From: Clostridium lacusfryxellense | Lineage (GTDB): Bacteria; Bacillota; Clostridia; Clostridiales; Clostridiaceae | Length of the DNA: 53,279 nt | Assembly (NCBI RefSeq): GCF_018861735.1 | Contig: NZ_JAHLEB010000034.1 | Location: 1 to 53,279, forward strand | Direction of reading: 5' to 3' | Part shown: positions 52,587 to 53,279 of the stretch, one piece after another | How the letters are laid out: each line of letters begins with the position of its first letter | Position numbering within the stretch: the first letter of the stretch is position 1 | Program-made: the position numbers and the translations under genes | The notes under the pieces: generated by a model | Databases searched by the model: none | Seen by the model: the letters and a program-made list of their open reading frames with translations, nothing else | What the model was told of the DNA's origin: nothing

Positions 52587-53141
52587 CTAGTCAATATTCT
52601 TTAGTATTCTGCATGGATTTCCAACAGCTACAACATTAGCTGGGATATCTTTTGTAACCACGCTACCAGAACCTATTACGCTATTATCACCAATAGTTAC
52701 ACCTGGATTTATTATAGACCCACCACCAATCCATACATTGTTTCCTATTGTTACAGCTTTTGTATAATCAGCATTTTTAGGCCTTAATTTAGGATCAAGT
52801 AGATGAGTTGCAGTAAATATGCTTACATTAGGAGCGCATAATACATTGTCACCTATTTTTACTAGGCCATCATCTAAAACTAAAAAATTAAAATTAGCAT
52901 AAAAGTTTTCACCAATTTCAATATTAGTTCCATAGTCACAATTAAATGGAGGTTCTATCTCAAATCCACCACCTATTTTCCCTATCAATCTTTTTATTAA
53001 CTCTATTCTTTGTGTTGCTTCCTCAGGGTCGGTATTATTATACATCTTTGTAAGATGTCTAGCCTTATTTCTTAAGAGTACTAAATCTTTATCATAGGCA
53101 TTATAAATTTCGCCATTTAGCATCTTTTGTTTTTCACACAT
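52587..53141 (-). CDS. Sugar O-acetyltransferase (maltose/galactoside type, LacA/Maa/NodL)
   Basis: The 184-aa protein has the N-terminal Mac helix domain (KQKMLNGEIYNAYDKDLVLLR), then a left-handed beta-helix with hexapeptide repeats (IGENFYANFNFLVLDDGLVKIGDNVLCAPNVSI... VTIGNNVWIGGGSIINPGVTIGDNSVIGSGSVVTKDI), and the catalytic His in FTATHLLDP. Acetyl-CoA-dependent acetylation of non-metabolised sugars is the known role. ATG 53141 is chosen because AAGGAG fits it, not the GTG at 53150. It is the rightmost gene of the window. Confidence 0.93.
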   Translation of the reverse strand: MCEKQKMLNGEIYNAYDKDLVLLRNKARHLTKMYNNTDPEEATQRIELIKRLIGKIGGGFEIEPPFNCDYGTNIEIGENFYANFNFLVLDDGLVKIGDNVLCAPNVSIFTATHLLDPKLRPKNADYTKAVTIGNNVWIGGGSIINPGVTIGDNSVIGSGSVVTKDIPANVVAVGNPCRILKNID

Positions 53142-53175
53142 TTTATACACTCCTTATTATATCTTGTGTATAGCC

Positions 53176-53230
53176 GATTGCACAATTCTGCAATCATTGA
53201 ATTGCCTAACTTTTAAGCCGTTAGGCTTTT
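53176..53230 (+). other. Two small hairpins at the right window edge
   Basis: GATTGCA/TGCAATC (53176-53195) and GCCTAAC/GTTAGGC followed by TTTT (53204-53230). The second could be a terminator of an incoming rightward transcript or part of a leader; too near the edge to judge. Confidence 0.3.
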
Positions 53231-53279
53231 ATATTTTCCTCCACTGTGAGAGAATAAATGTAACGACACAAAATATTAT

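Overview
The window is about 53 kb of very AT-rich DNA with clear Clostridium character: AGGAGG-type ribosome binding sites, strict-anaerobe genes (HydG hydrogenase maturase, reductive pyrimidine catabolism), low-GC codon use, and riboswitches typical of Firmicutes. I see no rRNA, tRNA, insertion sequence, prophage or CRISPR array. It reads as an ordinary chromosome segment with several accessory islands.

Layout. (1) 0.2-6.6 kb: NAD supply. A NrtR-type Nudix regulator, a nicotinamidase, an unknown small protein, pncB, nadD, an SPFH protein and a diverged NAD-kinase-like protein. A repeated 21-bp element (TAGTWTCA-N6-TACAAAG) sits in front of both transcription units, which makes it a strong NrtR operator candidate. 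(2) 6.6-11 kb: a secreted NlpC/P60 hydrolase, then a tight ATPase / TOPRIM-like nuclease pair (OLD/PARIS-like, possibly defence) followed closely by a class II photolyase. (3) 11-16.7 kb: a ThuA/Gfo-Idh sugar pair with a divergent AraC regulator, then DUF362, AEC transporter and esterase genes. (4) 16.7-30.1 kb: a nitrogen-scavenging region with a PucR regulator, a GABA-type aminotransferase, a spermidine/putrescine-type ABC transporter, a second class III aminotransferase, an NCS1 permease, dihydropyrimidinase, a short PreT-like Fe-S protein and PreA. A TGTC-N7-GACA element and an approximately 77-bp duplicated control region tie these units together. (5) 30-36.8 kb: membrane and envelope proteins, a FAD oxidoreductase and a beta-carbonic anhydrase. 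(6) 36.8-43.4 kb: three RNA-controlled units: thiT behind a TPP riboswitch, TM1266-hydG behind an unrecognised attenuator-like leader, and metY-metA behind a SAM-I riboswitch. (7) 43.4-48 kb: a cobalamin-binding CarH/LitR-like sensor translationally coupled to a histidine kinase whose gene is broken (or recoded) at an A6 run, facing a response-regulator/histidine-kinase hybrid. (8) 48-53 kb: a Met-rich repeat protein, a YbaK paralogue, a YjeM-type transporter, a PLP-enzyme/GNAT fusion and a sugar O-acetyltransferase.

The parts most worth following up are the B12-sensor/kinase module with its frameshift and adjacent hairpin, the leader RNA upstream of TM1266-hydG, the ATPase/TOPRIM/photolyase operon, and the two short regulons (NrtR-like and PucR-like) that can be read directly from repeated promoter elements. 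All functional names come from reading protein motifs by eye; no database search was run.
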